Origin: Coriobacteriaceae bacterium
GTDB taxonomy: Bacteria > Actinomycetota > Coriobacteriia > Coriobacteriales > Eggerthellaceae
NCBI GenBank assembly: GCA_031256895.1
Contig: JAIRPR010000191.1
Span: 1-32,146, forward strand
DNA length: 32,146 bases
Direction of reading: 5' to 3'
Under the pieces are notes generated by a model. It had not been told where the DNA came from. It worked only from the letters and a program-made list of their open reading frames with translations, and ran no database searches. The stretch's first letter is position 1. Each line of letters starts with the position of its first letter. The position numbers and the translations under genes are program-made. Of the stretch, positions 1-8,709 are shown one piece after another.

Positions 1-1181
1 CTTGTGACGGGCTGAAGAGGGGCGGTACTGCCTGGGGGGCCGTTGACGTCCCGATTGAGGGACGGTGCCGGTGACGAGGCTGCCAGAAGCTCGGGGCTGG
101 ACCCAAAGGATGCCCCAAGGCCTTGCCCGCTGGCACCATCAGAAGCCGTCGGCACATGACAACTTGTTGTTTTCTGCGGCAACCGGGAAAAGCCCAAGGC
201 ATGTGCCATGGCGAAGAACTCCCGATCGGCAACCGGCTTGTTGCTTGCAGCACCAATCTGGCGTACCTGGTCGCACAGAAGGCGGGTCAATGGCCCATCA
301 TCGCGGAAGCCTTGCTCACGAAGCTTCATGCGCACCGCACCCACCCCGCTTTGCCTTCCCAAAAGCAAGGTACGCTTCTGTCCTACCTCTTCGGGGGGGA
401 AGGGCTCGTAACAACGGGGCTGCTTGGCTATTCCGTCAACGTGGATGCCCGACTCGACCAGGAATATCCGGCTTCCGAGCACCGCTTTGGCAGGAGGGGT
501 CTCCCTTCCGGTGACAAGCTGAAGCAACGCGGCCATCTCGGGGAACTGGGGGTGGCATTCGCTTGTCTGGCGAAGCCCTTGCGTGCGCAGGCACATGATG
601 AGCTCTTCGGTAGGGGCGAAGCCGCCGATGCCTCCGAAGGAACCGACCAAGCGTGCGCCCGCACAGGTCAAGGCCCATTCGACCGCCAAAGCGGTGGCGC
701 AGCGTGTCTCGTCGGTGGGGCAAAGCTCGATCCCTTGGGGGAACTCTGCTTTCAGCTGACCGAAGAACCCCAGATAATCTTCGGTAGCCAGGAAGCCCAG
801 GCCGCTTAACCGGGTATCCGAGGAAGGGGGTTCGGCGAACAGCCTGCTCAAGCTTGCCTTCGTATCAGCCCTTTGTTCCTGGGTGACCCTTTGGGCAGTG
901 CGCACCCCTTTGAGCCCCCCACATCCTTCCCGATCCAGTGGATCTGCGGCACAGACGAAATGCTTGATGGCAGGGTAACGTGCGCAGGCGGTGGCATCGT
1001 TCATCCGCAGCACATAGGCCGGGTGTTCGGGCAGTGGGGCAAGTGCTGCATACATCGCCTCTGAAAGCTCGATGGACTCTACGCCGGTCTCTATCAACAA
1101 GGTCAGGAAACGCTTGAGCGCAGGAAGCTGGGCACGGGAAGGGGTGAGGCAGGAAAGCGTCCGGTCACAAATGCTTATCAT
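1..1181 (-). CDS. nifV: NifV-like homocitrate synthase subunit (omega-type), partial at left edge
   Basis: The frame is open from ATG at 1181 to the window edge (393 codons), starting 14 nt after the nifB stop. Homocitrate synthase condenses acetyl-CoA with 2-oxoglutarate to make the organic ligand of FeMo-cofactor. The best match is the C-terminal part: 'ESGIHVDGIAK' around residues 243-253, followed by a 'PEEVGQ...LLGRQSGVGAV' segment. The N-terminal TIM-barrel half is degenerate. The expected 'TLRDGEQ' reads 'TLSCLT' (about residues 8-13), and the metal-binding HxHND of the family reads CPTDE at residues 154-158. Family knowledge: Clostridium pasteurianum splits this enzyme into omega and alpha subunits. 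By inference this is the omega-type subunit, and an alpha partner may lie beyond position 1. The last 60 or so visible residues are Ser/Ala/Pro-rich. Certain as a NifV/isopropylmalate-synthase-family protein; less certain on its role. Confidence 0.8.
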   Translation of the reverse strand, partial: MISICDRTLSCLTPSRAQLPALKRFLTLLIETGVESIELSEAMYAALAPLPEHPAYVLRMNDATACARYPAIKHFVCAADPLDREGCGGLKGVRTAQRVTQEQRADTKASLSRLFAEPPSSDTRLSGLGFLATEDYLGFFGQLKAEFPQGIELCPTDETRCATALAVEWALTCAGARLVGSFGGIGGFAPTEELIMCLRTQGLRQTSECHPQFPEMAALLQLVTGRETPPAKAVLGSRIFLVESGIHVDGIAKQPRCYEPFPPEEVGQKRTLLLGRQSGVGAVRMKLREQGFRDDGPLTRLLCDQVRQIGAASNKPVADREFFAMAHALGFSRLPQKTTSCHVPTASDGASGQGLGASFGSSPELLAASSPAPSLNRDVNGPPGSTAPLQPVT

Positions 1182-1195
1182 CGCGGATGCCTGCC

Positions 1196-2107
1196 TTATG
1201 CAACCTGCAAGGGGGGGCTGTCATGTTTGCGGCAAGTCCCCGGGGCGCAGGCTTCCTCATCAAGGAAATTGGAAAGGCTTCTGCCCAGGGGCCCTGCGGC
1301 ATCGGCACGGCATTGGCGGCAGTGGGTCATTTGGGGGATATGGGCTTTGCAGGCAGCACGCAGGGATGCAAGCTCTTGGTGGCTTATGCGCCCAAGGCCT
1401 GCGAACAGTGTCTGCGCCACGGGTATATGGGGCATGATGTTTGCCACGCAAGCCCCCATTTGGGCAGCCTTCTTGGTCACAGCGCTGATATGCCCCAGGT
1501 TGATGCCTTTGAGGGCAACGCAATTGACCTTGCAGGCCAAGCCTGCTTCCTTGAGCATCCGGATGCCTTCGAGTTGGTTTGCCTGCAGGATGGCGGCGCC
1601 CTCGGTGCCGGTGTAGACCCTGCCCTGATGGCGTATGTACGCATAGATGCGCGCCCCGATACGGGGGTCGATGGCATTCACGGTCACGGTGACATGGGAA
1701 ACCCCGAGGCTCACCAGGTCGGCCACGCGCAAGGGAAGGTCAAGGCCGTTGGTGGCGAGGCAAAAGGCGACAGTGGGGTCATACGCGCGAACAAGCCTCA
1801 GGGTTTCTGCGGTCTCGTCAAAGTTCGCAAGCGCATCCCCAGGGCCTGCGATGCCCACCACACTGATAGAAGCGAACTGCCCCTTGAAGGCCTTGTAGCG
1901 ATCGAGTGCCTGTGTTGGCCCAAGCACGGCAGAAGAGACCCCCGGGCGGCTCTCGTTCACACAATCATAGCTGCGGCTGCAATAGTTGCATTGGATATTG
2001 CAGCGGGGTGCGACGGGCAGGTGCACCCTTACCTGGTTGCAGGCGTGTTCATTGAAGCAGGGATGGATCTGCGTACCTTGGGCCCCCCATGTCTCCTTAT
2101 GCGCCAT
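1196..2107 (-). CDS. nifB: NifB, radical SAM FeMo-cofactor precursor synthase
   Basis: A 303-residue radical SAM protein that builds the 8Fe core (NifB-co) for the nitrogenase cofactor and delivers it to NifEN. The SAM-cluster motif CxxxCxxC is visible as C36, C40 and C43 ('CNIQCNYC'). It is preceded by the family 'HPC' (15-17) and followed by 'YDCVNESRPGV'. The closing 'CRQCRADAAGPLG' signature is also present. There is no NifX/NafY-like C-terminal domain, so this is the short form seen in methanogens and clostridia. The ATG at 2107 is chosen over upstream in-frame starts because a GGAGG lies 5 nt ahead of it and homology begins there. The gene overlaps the end of nifEN by 11 nt, which suggests translational coupling. 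Confidence 0.95.
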   Translation of the reverse strand: MAHKETWGAQGTQIHPCFNEHACNQVRVHLPVAPRCNIQCNYCSRSYDCVNESRPGVSSAVLGPTQALDRYKAFKGQFASISVVGIAGPGDALANFDETAETLRLVRAYDPTVAFCLATNGLDLPLRVADLVSLGVSHVTVTVNAIDPRIGARIYAYIRHQGRVYTGTEGAAILQANQLEGIRMLKEAGLACKVNCVALKGINLGHISAVTKKAAQMGACVANIMPHIPVAQTLFAGLGRISHQELASLRAACKAHIPQMTHCRQCRADAAGPLGRSLSNFLDEEACAPGTCRKHDSPPLQVA

Positions 2108-5100
2108 AACAGCCTCCTTCCTTGAAAGCCTCCGCTTTATCGGGGCATCCCTCAATGCTTCTCGACTGGCCTATGCTTTCTTGGAAGAAGCGTCCGTGCA
2201 GGTCGTCGCGAAAACCTGCATCGACCACATCTATCAGGGCGTTGGCAATGGCATCAAGCAGCCAAAGCGATCCTTCGAAGCCCAGGGTGCGTATCCTTTG
2301 GCCTCCTACATGGTCGTGGATAGGAAAGGCGCAACGGATAAGGGGCAGATGCAGGCGCTGGGCTATCCGGCGGGCATCGGAGCTGCCTATCAACAGGTTT
2401 GCGCCCGATTCGAGGCAAGCAGACTCGATATCCGAGAAGTCGCAATCGTCCATCACACGGGGCACCGGGGCGAAATGGAAGGCGGCGCAGGCCTGCGCTT
2501 CTTGTTCGACCACCTCTTTAAGGGAGGGGCACACCGATCCCGTGGCAACGACTGCAGGAAGGATGCCGTTCTCGCACATAAGCCGCACCAAGGCGTACAC
2601 GAAATCGGGGTCGCCGAACACAGCAACCCGTGCATCCGCGCAGTATTTATGGGAATCAGCCATGGCATCAAGATAACGTGCCCTTGCCTGAAGCGTCTTC
2701 GGGGGGATGACACCGCCCGCTTCTGCGACCGTCTGCAAAAACTGGTCCATCCCGCGCAAGCCAAGGGGCAGGGGAAGGCGTACCACAGGAACGCCGTGCG
2801 CCTTGTCAAGGTATGCAGCGGGCGAGCTTTCTTTGCCGATGAACGTTGAGAACTCAAGGGCCAGCCGACAATCGCCAAGCCTTGCCACATCGTTTAAGGA
2901 AGTGCCGCCCTTCTTCAGGCGCTGGTAGTCTGTCTGGACGCCCCCGTCAAGGCTTTCCGCTATATCGGGCAAGAGTATGCAGTCAAGTCCACAGCTTTCG
3001 AGGAAGCATCTCAGCCATCGCGTGTCAGCGCACGAGAGCAGGGGGGTCACGACTGCCACGCGGCTATGAGACGCACAATCGGTTTGCCTTGTCCCGACCG
3101 TGGCATCACCTTCCGGCCAGCGTGGATTGGCGGAAGTGTCTTTTGGGAAGCGCATTGCAACGGAAGTACCCTGGGGCATTGCCTCGGTTGACATGGGCAA
3201 TGCCCGGGGCGAAGAAGGCTGGGGGCACAGTTGGGCGACCAGGGATCGCAAGGCTGCAAAGAAACCTTCGTTATGGCTGCCGCTGTAGCCTGCCGAGCTT
3301 ATCGCCACGATCCTTGTCGTGCTTTGAGGCCTGCTTGCCTCGAATTCCTTGATGATGGCGTCCACATCTTCCCCTATGGTTTCTGCCAGACAGGTCGTGC
3401 ATACACCGATGAGGTCGGGCTGGTAGACGTCGATGAGGTTCTTCAAGCCCTTCATCAGGTTTTCCCGGCCACCGAACACCGTGCCTTCCTCGGTGAGGGA
3501 AGAAGAGGCGATGTCTATGGGCTCGTTGTAATGGGTGGCCATGTGACGCCTGATATAGGTTGCACATCCTTGTGAGCCATGCAGGATGGCCATGCTTTTG
3601 CGGATGCCGAAAAGGGCGCTGACCGCACCAAGGGGCATACACATCACACAAGGGTTCACGTTGAGCGCGGTAAGTCCTTTATAGCCGCCTGCGTGCCCTG
3701 CAATCAGCGGGTTTGACAGGCATCCATCGGCAGACGGTCGCCCGCCGCCTGACGGTTGCCCGCCGACTGTGGGGCACCCGCCGCCAGGCGGGCATCCATT
3801 GGCTGTGGGGCACCCGCTGGTTGGCAGACAACCGCCGTCTGAGGGGAACTTGCTCTCAGGAGGACACCCGCCGCCTGACGGGCGCCCATCGACTGGCAGA
3901 CACCCGCCGCCTGACGGGCATCCGCCGCCAGCCGCGGGGGCTTCAAGCCAGCTGTCAGGCGCTTGGGATAGCACAACGCCTTGCGCCTGCTTGACGTAAG
4001 GCCAGACGGGGCTGTTGAGCGACTTATGTATCTCGGAAACGAAGTTCCGGATGCCCTCGAAGCCGGCCAGGGGGTGCTTGCGTTCGTGGTTGTGGTCGCA
4101 GAACGCAATGCCCAGCTTGTAGGCCAAAGGCCGCTCTTTGACGCCGCCGACCAGGATGTCTGCCCCTTTTTCCAACAGGAAGGCCTCAAGTTCAGCGGGG
4201 TTGGCATCGTCGAGCACCACGGTGCCCTCGTCGACAAGGCTGGCGATGGTGGCATACTCGTCCGGCTTCCCGGTCTGTGTGCCCACCAGTACCGTTTTCA
4301 TGCCCAGCTCTTTGAACTGCCGGATGAGCGAGATAGCCTTGAAGCCCCCGCCCACAAAGATAGCGGCACGCTTACCCGTAAGACGCGGCCGGTAGGCTTC
4401 TATCAACGGGATCACCTCGGCCGTCTTGCTCGCTATGAAATGCTGTGCCATGGCCTCGACGCGGGGGTCTTGGGCAGCGCGTGCGATGCGCAGCAGGGAA
4501 GCCGAGCTGTCCTCGATACCGAAGAAGCTCACCTTCATGAAAGGGATGCCCCATTCCTTTTCCATGCGCTGCGCAAGGTATGCCGAAGATCCGGCGCATT
4601 GCACAATGTTGAGGTCTGCGGTGGGGGCTTGCATCAAGCTGTCCAGGCAGGCATCGCCGGTTATGGTGGAAACGACGTCGATTCCCAGATTGCGAAGGTA
4701 ACCAGCGATTATCCACATCTCACCGGCAAGGTTGTAATCGCCCAGGATGTTCACCTTCAGGCGCAGGTCCTCGCTGGCAGCCTGAGGGGCGCCGTCGCCC
4801 CTCTGCCGTCGAAGCATTGCGGCTTCGTGCCAGTCTTGCGGTTGCGACCTTTCGGATGGGGCAGCTAAGCCAGCAAGGGGGGAAGCGGTGCCGTCGCCCG
4901 TACGGGTGCCGCTGACGCCGTGGGCAGCATCGCCCATACGGATGCCGCTGACGCCGTTCACGGAAGGCGCAGAAGGGGCTATCAGGGTCATGATGGCGTC
5001 GCAGGCAAGCTTATAGCCGGTCGACTTGGTGCCCGAGAATCCGGGGGCTTTCACGGCTATCACACGGATTCCGTAGCGGGCTTCGGCGCTGCGGCAGACA

Positions 5101-5519
5101 GCCTCGACGTCGTCGCCGATGACTCCTACGATGCAGGTGGCGTATACGAAGATCAAACGGGGCGCGGGCTTCACGGTCCTCATCAGTTCGTCGATGGCGG
5201 CTGCAAGCTTCTTTTCGCCACCGAAGATGACATCCTTTTCTCGCAGGTCTGTGGAGAAGCTGGTACGGAAGACGTCTTCCCCCGAACTCAAGGAACCCCG
5301 GATGTCCCAGGTATAGCTTGCACAGCCGATGGGGCCATGCACGATATGGTAGGCATCGGTGATGGGGTTCAGCACGACGCGGGCGCCGCAGTACACGCAT
5401 GCACGCTGGCTGACCGAGCCGGAAACGCTCGGCTGTTCGCAGTGTATTGCCAAAGCAGCACCTGAGCCCTGCGCCACCTGTGCCCTGCGGTCCTCAAGCA
5501 CTGCTGTTCCCGTTCCCAT
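2097..5519 (-). CDS. nifEN: Fused NifE-NifN cofactor scaffold protein
   Basis: One 1140-residue frame carries NifE (about 1-515), a linker (about 516-607) and NifN (about 608-1105). NifEN is the scaffold on which NifB-co matures to FeMo-co before transfer to NifDK. The NifE half shows C41/C44, C66 and C129 at P-cluster-equivalent positions, and C308 ('NIVQCAGSS') at the position matching the cofactor cysteine of NifD. The NifN half begins with 'NVNPCVMCMPLGA' (C624/C627), 'HGSQGC' and 'TTCLAETIGEDVD'. The linker is made of GGGCP-like units with eight cysteines (534, 540, 552, 564, 570, 576, 582, 600). Further low-complexity insertions sit at about 181-250 (NifE) and 764-819 (NifN). Start: AAGGAGG overlapping the nifK stop, 5 nt before ATG. 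Separate NifE and NifN genes are the norm; fused versions are known in some cyanobacterial systems. Confidence 0.95.
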   Translation of the reverse strand: MGTGTAVLEDRRAQVAQGSGAALAIHCEQPSVSGSVSQRACVYCGARVVLNPITDAYHIVHGPIGCASYTWDIRGSLSSGEDVFRTSFSTDLREKDVIFGGEKKLAAAIDELMRTVKPAPRLIFVYATCIVGVIGDDVEAVCRSAEARYGIRVIAVKAPGFSGTKSTGYKLACDAIMTLIAPSAPSVNGVSGIRMGDAAHGVSGTRTGDGTASPLAGLAAPSERSQPQDWHEAAMLRRQRGDGAPQAASEDLRLKVNILGDYNLAGEMWIIAGYLRNLGIDVVSTITGDACLDSLMQAPTADLNIVQCAGSSAYLAQRMEKEWGIPFMKVSFFGIEDSSASLLRIARAAQDPRVEAMAQHFIASKTAEVIPLIEAYRPRLTGKRAAIFVGGGFKAISLIRQFKELGMKTVLVGTQTGKPDEYATIASLVDEGTVVLDDANPAELEAFLLEKGADILVGGVKERPLAYKLGIAFCDHNHERKHPLAGFEGIRNFVSEIHKSLNSPVWPYVKQAQGVVLSQAPDSWLEAPAAGGGCPSGGGCLPVDGRPSGGGCPPESKFPSDGGCLPTSGCPTANGCPPGGGCPTVGGQPSGGGRPSADGCLSNPLIAGHAGGYKGLTALNVNPCVMCMPLGAVSALFGIRKSMAILHGSQGCATYIRRHMATHYNEPIDIASSSLTEEGTVFGGRENLMKGLKNLIDVYQPDLIGVCTTCLAETIGEDVDAIIKEFEASRPQSTTRIVAISSAGYSGSHNEGFFAALRSLVAQLCPQPSSPRALPMSTEAMPQGTSVAMRFPKDTSANPRWPEGDATVGTRQTDCASHSRVAVVTPLLSCADTRWLRCFLESCGLDCILLPDIAESLDGGVQTDYQRLKKGGTSLNDVARLGDCRLALEFSTFIGKESSPAAYLDKAHGVPVVRLPLPLGLRGMDQFLQTVAEAGGVIPPKTLQARARYLDAMADSHKYCADARVAVFGDPDFVYALVRLMCENGILPAVVATGSVCPSLKEVVEQEAQACAAFHFAPVPRVMDDCDFSDIESACLESGANLLIGSSDARRIAQRLHLPLIRCAFPIHDHVGGQRIRTLGFEGSLWLLDAIANALIDVVDAGFRDDLHGRFFQESIGQSRSIEGCPDKAEAFKEGGCYGA
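3720..3940. repeat. GC-rich repeat block encoding the Cys/Gly/Pro linker of NifEN
   Basis: Repeats of a core 'CACCCGCCGCCTGACGGGC' are exact from about 3865 and 3901 (36-bp spacing). Diverged copies lie near 3748 and 3776. All lie in frame and encode the GGGCP/DGGCLP units joining NifE to NifN. Confidence 0.8.
4895..4957. repeat. 36-bp tandem repeat inside the NifE insertion
   Basis: Two 27-bp copies (4895-4921 and 4931-4957) differ at two positions and are spaced 36 bp apart, so they stay in frame. They encode two 'GVSGxRxGD' units within the insertion at NifE residues about 181-250, between the conserved 'KLACDAIMTLI' and 'LKVNILGDYN' blocks. Confidence 0.8.
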
Positions 5520-5529
5520 TCCTGCCTCC

Positions 5530-6894
5530 TTACATGACCACTTCGAAATCCTCTTCGGCGCAATCGCGGTCGAAGCGGTCCATCAGGGCGTTGCTTATCT
5601 TCTCGATAAGGCGTATGCCGCCGGTATACCCCACCACCGGCAGAAGGGAATGCCCATAGCGGTCCAGGACGGGAAAGCCGGCGCGCACGAAGGGGATGTC
5701 CTCTGCCCGGGCGATCTGCTTGCCGTAGCTCGAGCCGATGAGAAGGTCGACCGATTCACGTTTTATCCATTGGTGAAGCTCGAAGAGGTCCGAGCCCGCA
5801 CGGGCGATGCAGCCTTCTGCGCCATACTGTGCGAACAGCGCTTCAGCCTTGCGCGTGAACGTCTCTTTGGGCGTGCCGGTTATCACGTAGGCGGGCACCA
5901 TGCCTGCCTCAAGCACCAACGATGTCAGCGCCAAGACGATGTCGGGATCCCCGAACAGGGCGACCCGCTTCCCATAGGTGTATTGGTGGGAATCCAACAG
6001 CAGGTCCACCAGGCGGCCACGCTGCGCCTCCAGATCGGCGGGCACCTCGAGCTTCGAATGCCGCTGGAGCGCCATCACGAAGGCATCGGTGTAGGCCACA
6101 CCCACCGGCAGGGGCAGCAGCGTGTAGGGAACCTTCCATTTCTTCTCAAGAAGCTCGGCAGGCTCTTCGTTGATTATCTCGCCCAAGGCTATGGCTGATT
6201 CGCTGTCGCCGAGGCCGCGGATCTCGGCAATGGTGGTGCCCCCCTTCGGGTAAAGTTCGTAAGTGCCGGTCATGGGCGCGTCAAGCACGCCGCTCTGGTC
6301 GGGGAAGAAGGTGCAAGGCACCTCCATTTGGGCGGCTATCTGCTTCAGCTCGCGCAGGTCGCCGGGGTTCACCCAGCCGGGCAGAACGGCGCATCTTCCG
6401 TTGGGCACGCCCGTCTTTTGGGTGAGGTAGCTCATGAAGCCCATGGTCATGCGGGCATAGCCAACGATGTGCGAGCCGGCGTAGCTGGGCGTGTTGGCGT
6501 GCACGACCAGCTTTCCCGGTGGGACCTCCAGATCCATGATATAAGAGCCCAGGTCGTCGCCGATGGTCTCGGAAAGGCAGGTGGTATGGACCGCGATGAT
6601 GTCGGGGTCGTAGATGGCGAAGATGTTGCGCGTGGCAGCAACCAGGTTGCTCCTGCCGCCGAACACCGAAGCACCTTCGGTGAAGGAGCTCGAGGCTGCG
6701 ATGGCAGGCTCTTTGAAGTGGCGGGAAAGCACCGTGCGGTGGTACGAGCAGCAGCCTTGGGAACCATGGCTGTGCGGCATGCAGCGCTCGACGCCCAGGG
6801 CTGCGAAAAGCGCACCTACCGGCTGGCAGGTCTTACAGGGGTTTATCCTCAGTGCCCGGCGGTCCAGGTGTTCAGAGGGGGTCAGGTCAAGCAT
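5530..6894 (-). CDS. nifK: Nitrogenase MoFe protein beta subunit
   Basis: A 454-residue NifK, the beta subunit of the MoFe protein (dinitrogenase), which shares the P-cluster with NifD. P-cluster ligand positions are visible as C23 ('KTCQPVGA'), C48 ('HGSQGC') and C106 ('TTCLSETIGDD'). The protein is about 70 residues shorter at the N-terminus than proteobacterial NifK, as is usual for clostridial and archaeal forms. ATG at 6894 has an AGGAGG ten nt upstream, inside the last codons of nifD; the two genes are 3 nt apart. No truncation or odd insertion is seen, unlike its neighbours NifD and NifEN. Confidence 0.97.
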   Translation of the reverse strand: MLDLTPSEHLDRRALRINPCKTCQPVGALFAALGVERCMPHSHGSQGCCSYHRTVLSRHFKEPAIAASSSFTEGASVFGGRSNLVAATRNIFAIYDPDIIAVHTTCLSETIGDDLGSYIMDLEVPPGKLVVHANTPSYAGSHIVGYARMTMGFMSYLTQKTGVPNGRCAVLPGWVNPGDLRELKQIAAQMEVPCTFFPDQSGVLDAPMTGTYELYPKGGTTIAEIRGLGDSESAIALGEIINEEPAELLEKKWKVPYTLLPLPVGVAYTDAFVMALQRHSKLEVPADLEAQRGRLVDLLLDSHQYTYGKRVALFGDPDIVLALTSLVLEAGMVPAYVITGTPKETFTRKAEALFAQYGAEGCIARAGSDLFELHQWIKRESVDLLIGSSYGKQIARAEDIPFVRAGFPVLDRYGHSLLPVVGYTGGIRLIEKISNALMDRFDRDCAEEDFEVVM

Positions 6895-6897
6895 CGG

Positions 6898-8709
6898 TCA
6901 ATCGCCTCCTAGGGTGCCTTCAAGCATCGGTTGGTTCTTCCAGGGGGGCACGACCAACCCCCAAGCATTCGTGTACAAGGACATGGTGAGGTCGTGCGCG
7001 AAGTTCAATGCCCCCTGGAAACAGGTATAGGGGCCGGAATAGTCATAGGAATGGATCTGGCGCGAAGAGACGCCTGCCTTCTGGATGGAGTACTTGTCCT
7101 TGATGCCCGACAGGAACACATCAGGCTTGAGCCCCTTGATCAGGGCATCCGTCTCGTGGTGGTTGTAGTCGTCCACCACGACGTCTCCCGCGCCCATATC
7201 GGACATCATGCCGTCGTAGGTGTCCAGCTCGATGCCTTCTGCCACGCCGCCTGCCTTCAACGCGGCTATCTGGCTGGTTGAGTAGCGCTCGCGGTAATGG
7301 AGCGGATCAGGCTCTACCGTGATGGTCTCGATGTTCTTGCTGTCGGCGTCTTCCTTGATGAAGGGGATGACGTCGCGCCCCTCGTAATCGTCGCGGTGCG
7401 CGAACTCGTAACCGGCTATCACCGTTCTCATGCCCAGGCTCTCTAACAAGGCCTGGTAATGGTGCGAACGCGAGCCGCCCGAGAAGATGCCTGCGGTCTT
7501 TCCCGCAAGGCGTTGGCGGTACTGGTCCATCTGTTCCTGTATGGCGTCCATCTCTTCGGCAATGACCTCTTCCACCCTTGCGGAAAGGCCGGGATCGTCG
7601 AAATAGCGGGCAATGCTGCGCAAGGACTTGCAGGTGGCCTCGATGCCGATGAAGTTGACCTTCAGCCAGTCGATGCCGTACTTCGTCTTCATCATCTCGG
7701 CGATGTAGTTGATGGAACGATGGCACATGACCAGGTTGAGATGGGCAAGGTGGGCGCTTTTCAGGGCTTCGCAGGAAGCATCGCCCGTGAAGAGGTTCAA
7801 AACCTCTATCCCGCAGCGGGCAAGCAGGCGGCTTTCTTCCCAGCCGTCGCCGCCGATGTTGTATTCGCCCAGTATGTTGACCGAGAAGGCGGTCTTGGGC
7901 TGGGCATCGCCCGTTCCTATCACCGAACGCATCAACCCGTTGTTGGCGATGTGGTGGCCGGCCGATTGCGAAACGCCCTTGTAGCCCTCACAGGAATAGC
8001 CCACGGCGGTTATGCCGTACTTCTCTTCGGCGCGTCGTGCGACGGCCTGCACGTCGTCGCCGATAAGGCCGACGGGGCAGGTGGAGCATATCATGATGCT
8101 GCTGGGCTTGAAGAGGGTCATGGCTTCGTCGATGGCCTGCTCGAGCTTCTTTTCGCCGCCGAACACGATGTCGGATTCCTGCATGTCGGTGGAAAAGCAG
8201 TAGGGGACGAAGTTCTTGTCGGTATGCTCATCCGGCTTGGCCTTGTTGCGGCGCGTGCCCCAGGTGTAGAAGCCGCAGCCGATGGGCCCATGGGTGATGA
8301 CGCACACATCCTTCAAAGGGCCCACCACCACCCCCTTGCAGCCTGCATAGCAGCAGCCCCGCGCAGTCATGACGCCGGGTATGGCGCGGGTGTTCGCGGC
8401 AATGGTGTTTTCCTCGGCGGTCTCTTCCAAGGCCAGGATATGATCCTTGCGGTTCTTGTAGACCTTGGCAGGGTAAGCCTCAAGTATCCTTTCCCTGCTT
8501 GCGGCTGCCCGATTGGCATGCCGTGCGCTTGCCGGGACCGCTGGGGCAAACGGGGCAGCCGTCACTGTTGAGGCAACCGGGCTTGCAAGGCCGGCTGTCG
8601 CTGCCGGGGTCGCCGGCGTTGCCGTCGCTGCCGGGGTTGCCGCCGCAGATGTCGCTGCCGCTGCTGCTGAGGCCATGGTACCTTCCGTATCCGCATTCAT
8701 GCCGCTCAT
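6898..8709 (-). CDS. nifD: Nitrogenase MoFe protein alpha subunit with N-terminal extension
   Basis: A 603-residue NifD, the alpha subunit that carries FeMo-cofactor. Visible ligands are C119, C145 and C211 (P-cluster) and C329 ('LVMCHRS') with H553 ('IHSYDYSGPY') for the cofactor. 'SQSAGHH' supplies the substrate-pathway histidine (H252). The approximately 50-residue insertion near 455-508 is the type found in clostridial NifD and supports an anaerobe lineage. Residues 1 to about 65 are an Ala/Thr/Pro-rich extension not usual for the family; homology begins near 'ILEAYPAKVYKNRKDHI' (75-91). ATG at 8709 overlaps the nifI2 stop (ATGA). An alternative ATG at 8700 has a better-spaced GGAAGG. Neither start removes the extension. 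Confidence 0.96.
   Translation of the reverse strand: MSGMNADTEGTMASAAAAATSAAATPAATATPATPAATAGLASPVASTVTAAPFAPAVPASARHANRAAASRERILEAYPAKVYKNRKDHILALEETAEENTIAANTRAIPGVMTARGCCYAGCKGVVVGPLKDVCVITHGPIGCGFYTWGTRRNKAKPDEHTDKNFVPYCFSTDMQESDIVFGGEKKLEQAIDEAMTLFKPSSIMICSTCPVGLIGDDVQAVARRAEEKYGITAVGYSCEGYKGVSQSAGHHIANNGLMRSVIGTGDAQPKTAFSVNILGEYNIGGDGWEESRLLARCGIEVLNLFTGDASCEALKSAHLAHLNLVMCHRSINYIAEMMKTKYGIDWLKVNFIGIEATCKSLRSIARYFDDPGLSARVEEVIAEEMDAIQEQMDQYRQRLAGKTAGIFSGGSRSHHYQALLESLGMRTVIAGYEFAHRDDYEGRDVIPFIKEDADSKNIETITVEPDPLHYRERYSTSQIAALKAGGVAEGIELDTYDGMMSDMGAGDVVVDDYNHHETDALIKGLKPDVFLSGIKDKYSIQKAGVSSRQIHSYDYSGPYTCFQGALNFAHDLTMSLYTNAWGLVVPPWKNQPMLEGTLGGD
8597..8642. repeat. 27-bp repeat in the NifD N-terminal extension
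   Basis: Two 19-bp near-identical copies (8597-8615 and 8624-8642) lie 27 bp apart inside a run of Ala/Thr/Val/Pro codons. The spacing keeps frame and suggests the extension grew by tandem duplication. Confidence 0.7.

Noticed and set aside
123-809. Plus-strand frame of 228 codons near the left edge
   Set aside because: It is the opposite-strand shadow of the nifV-like gene, whose C-terminal motifs are clear on the minus strand.
1187-2125. Plus-strand frame of 312 codons opposite nifB
   Set aside because: NifB is certain on the minus strand and the plus frame has no family features.
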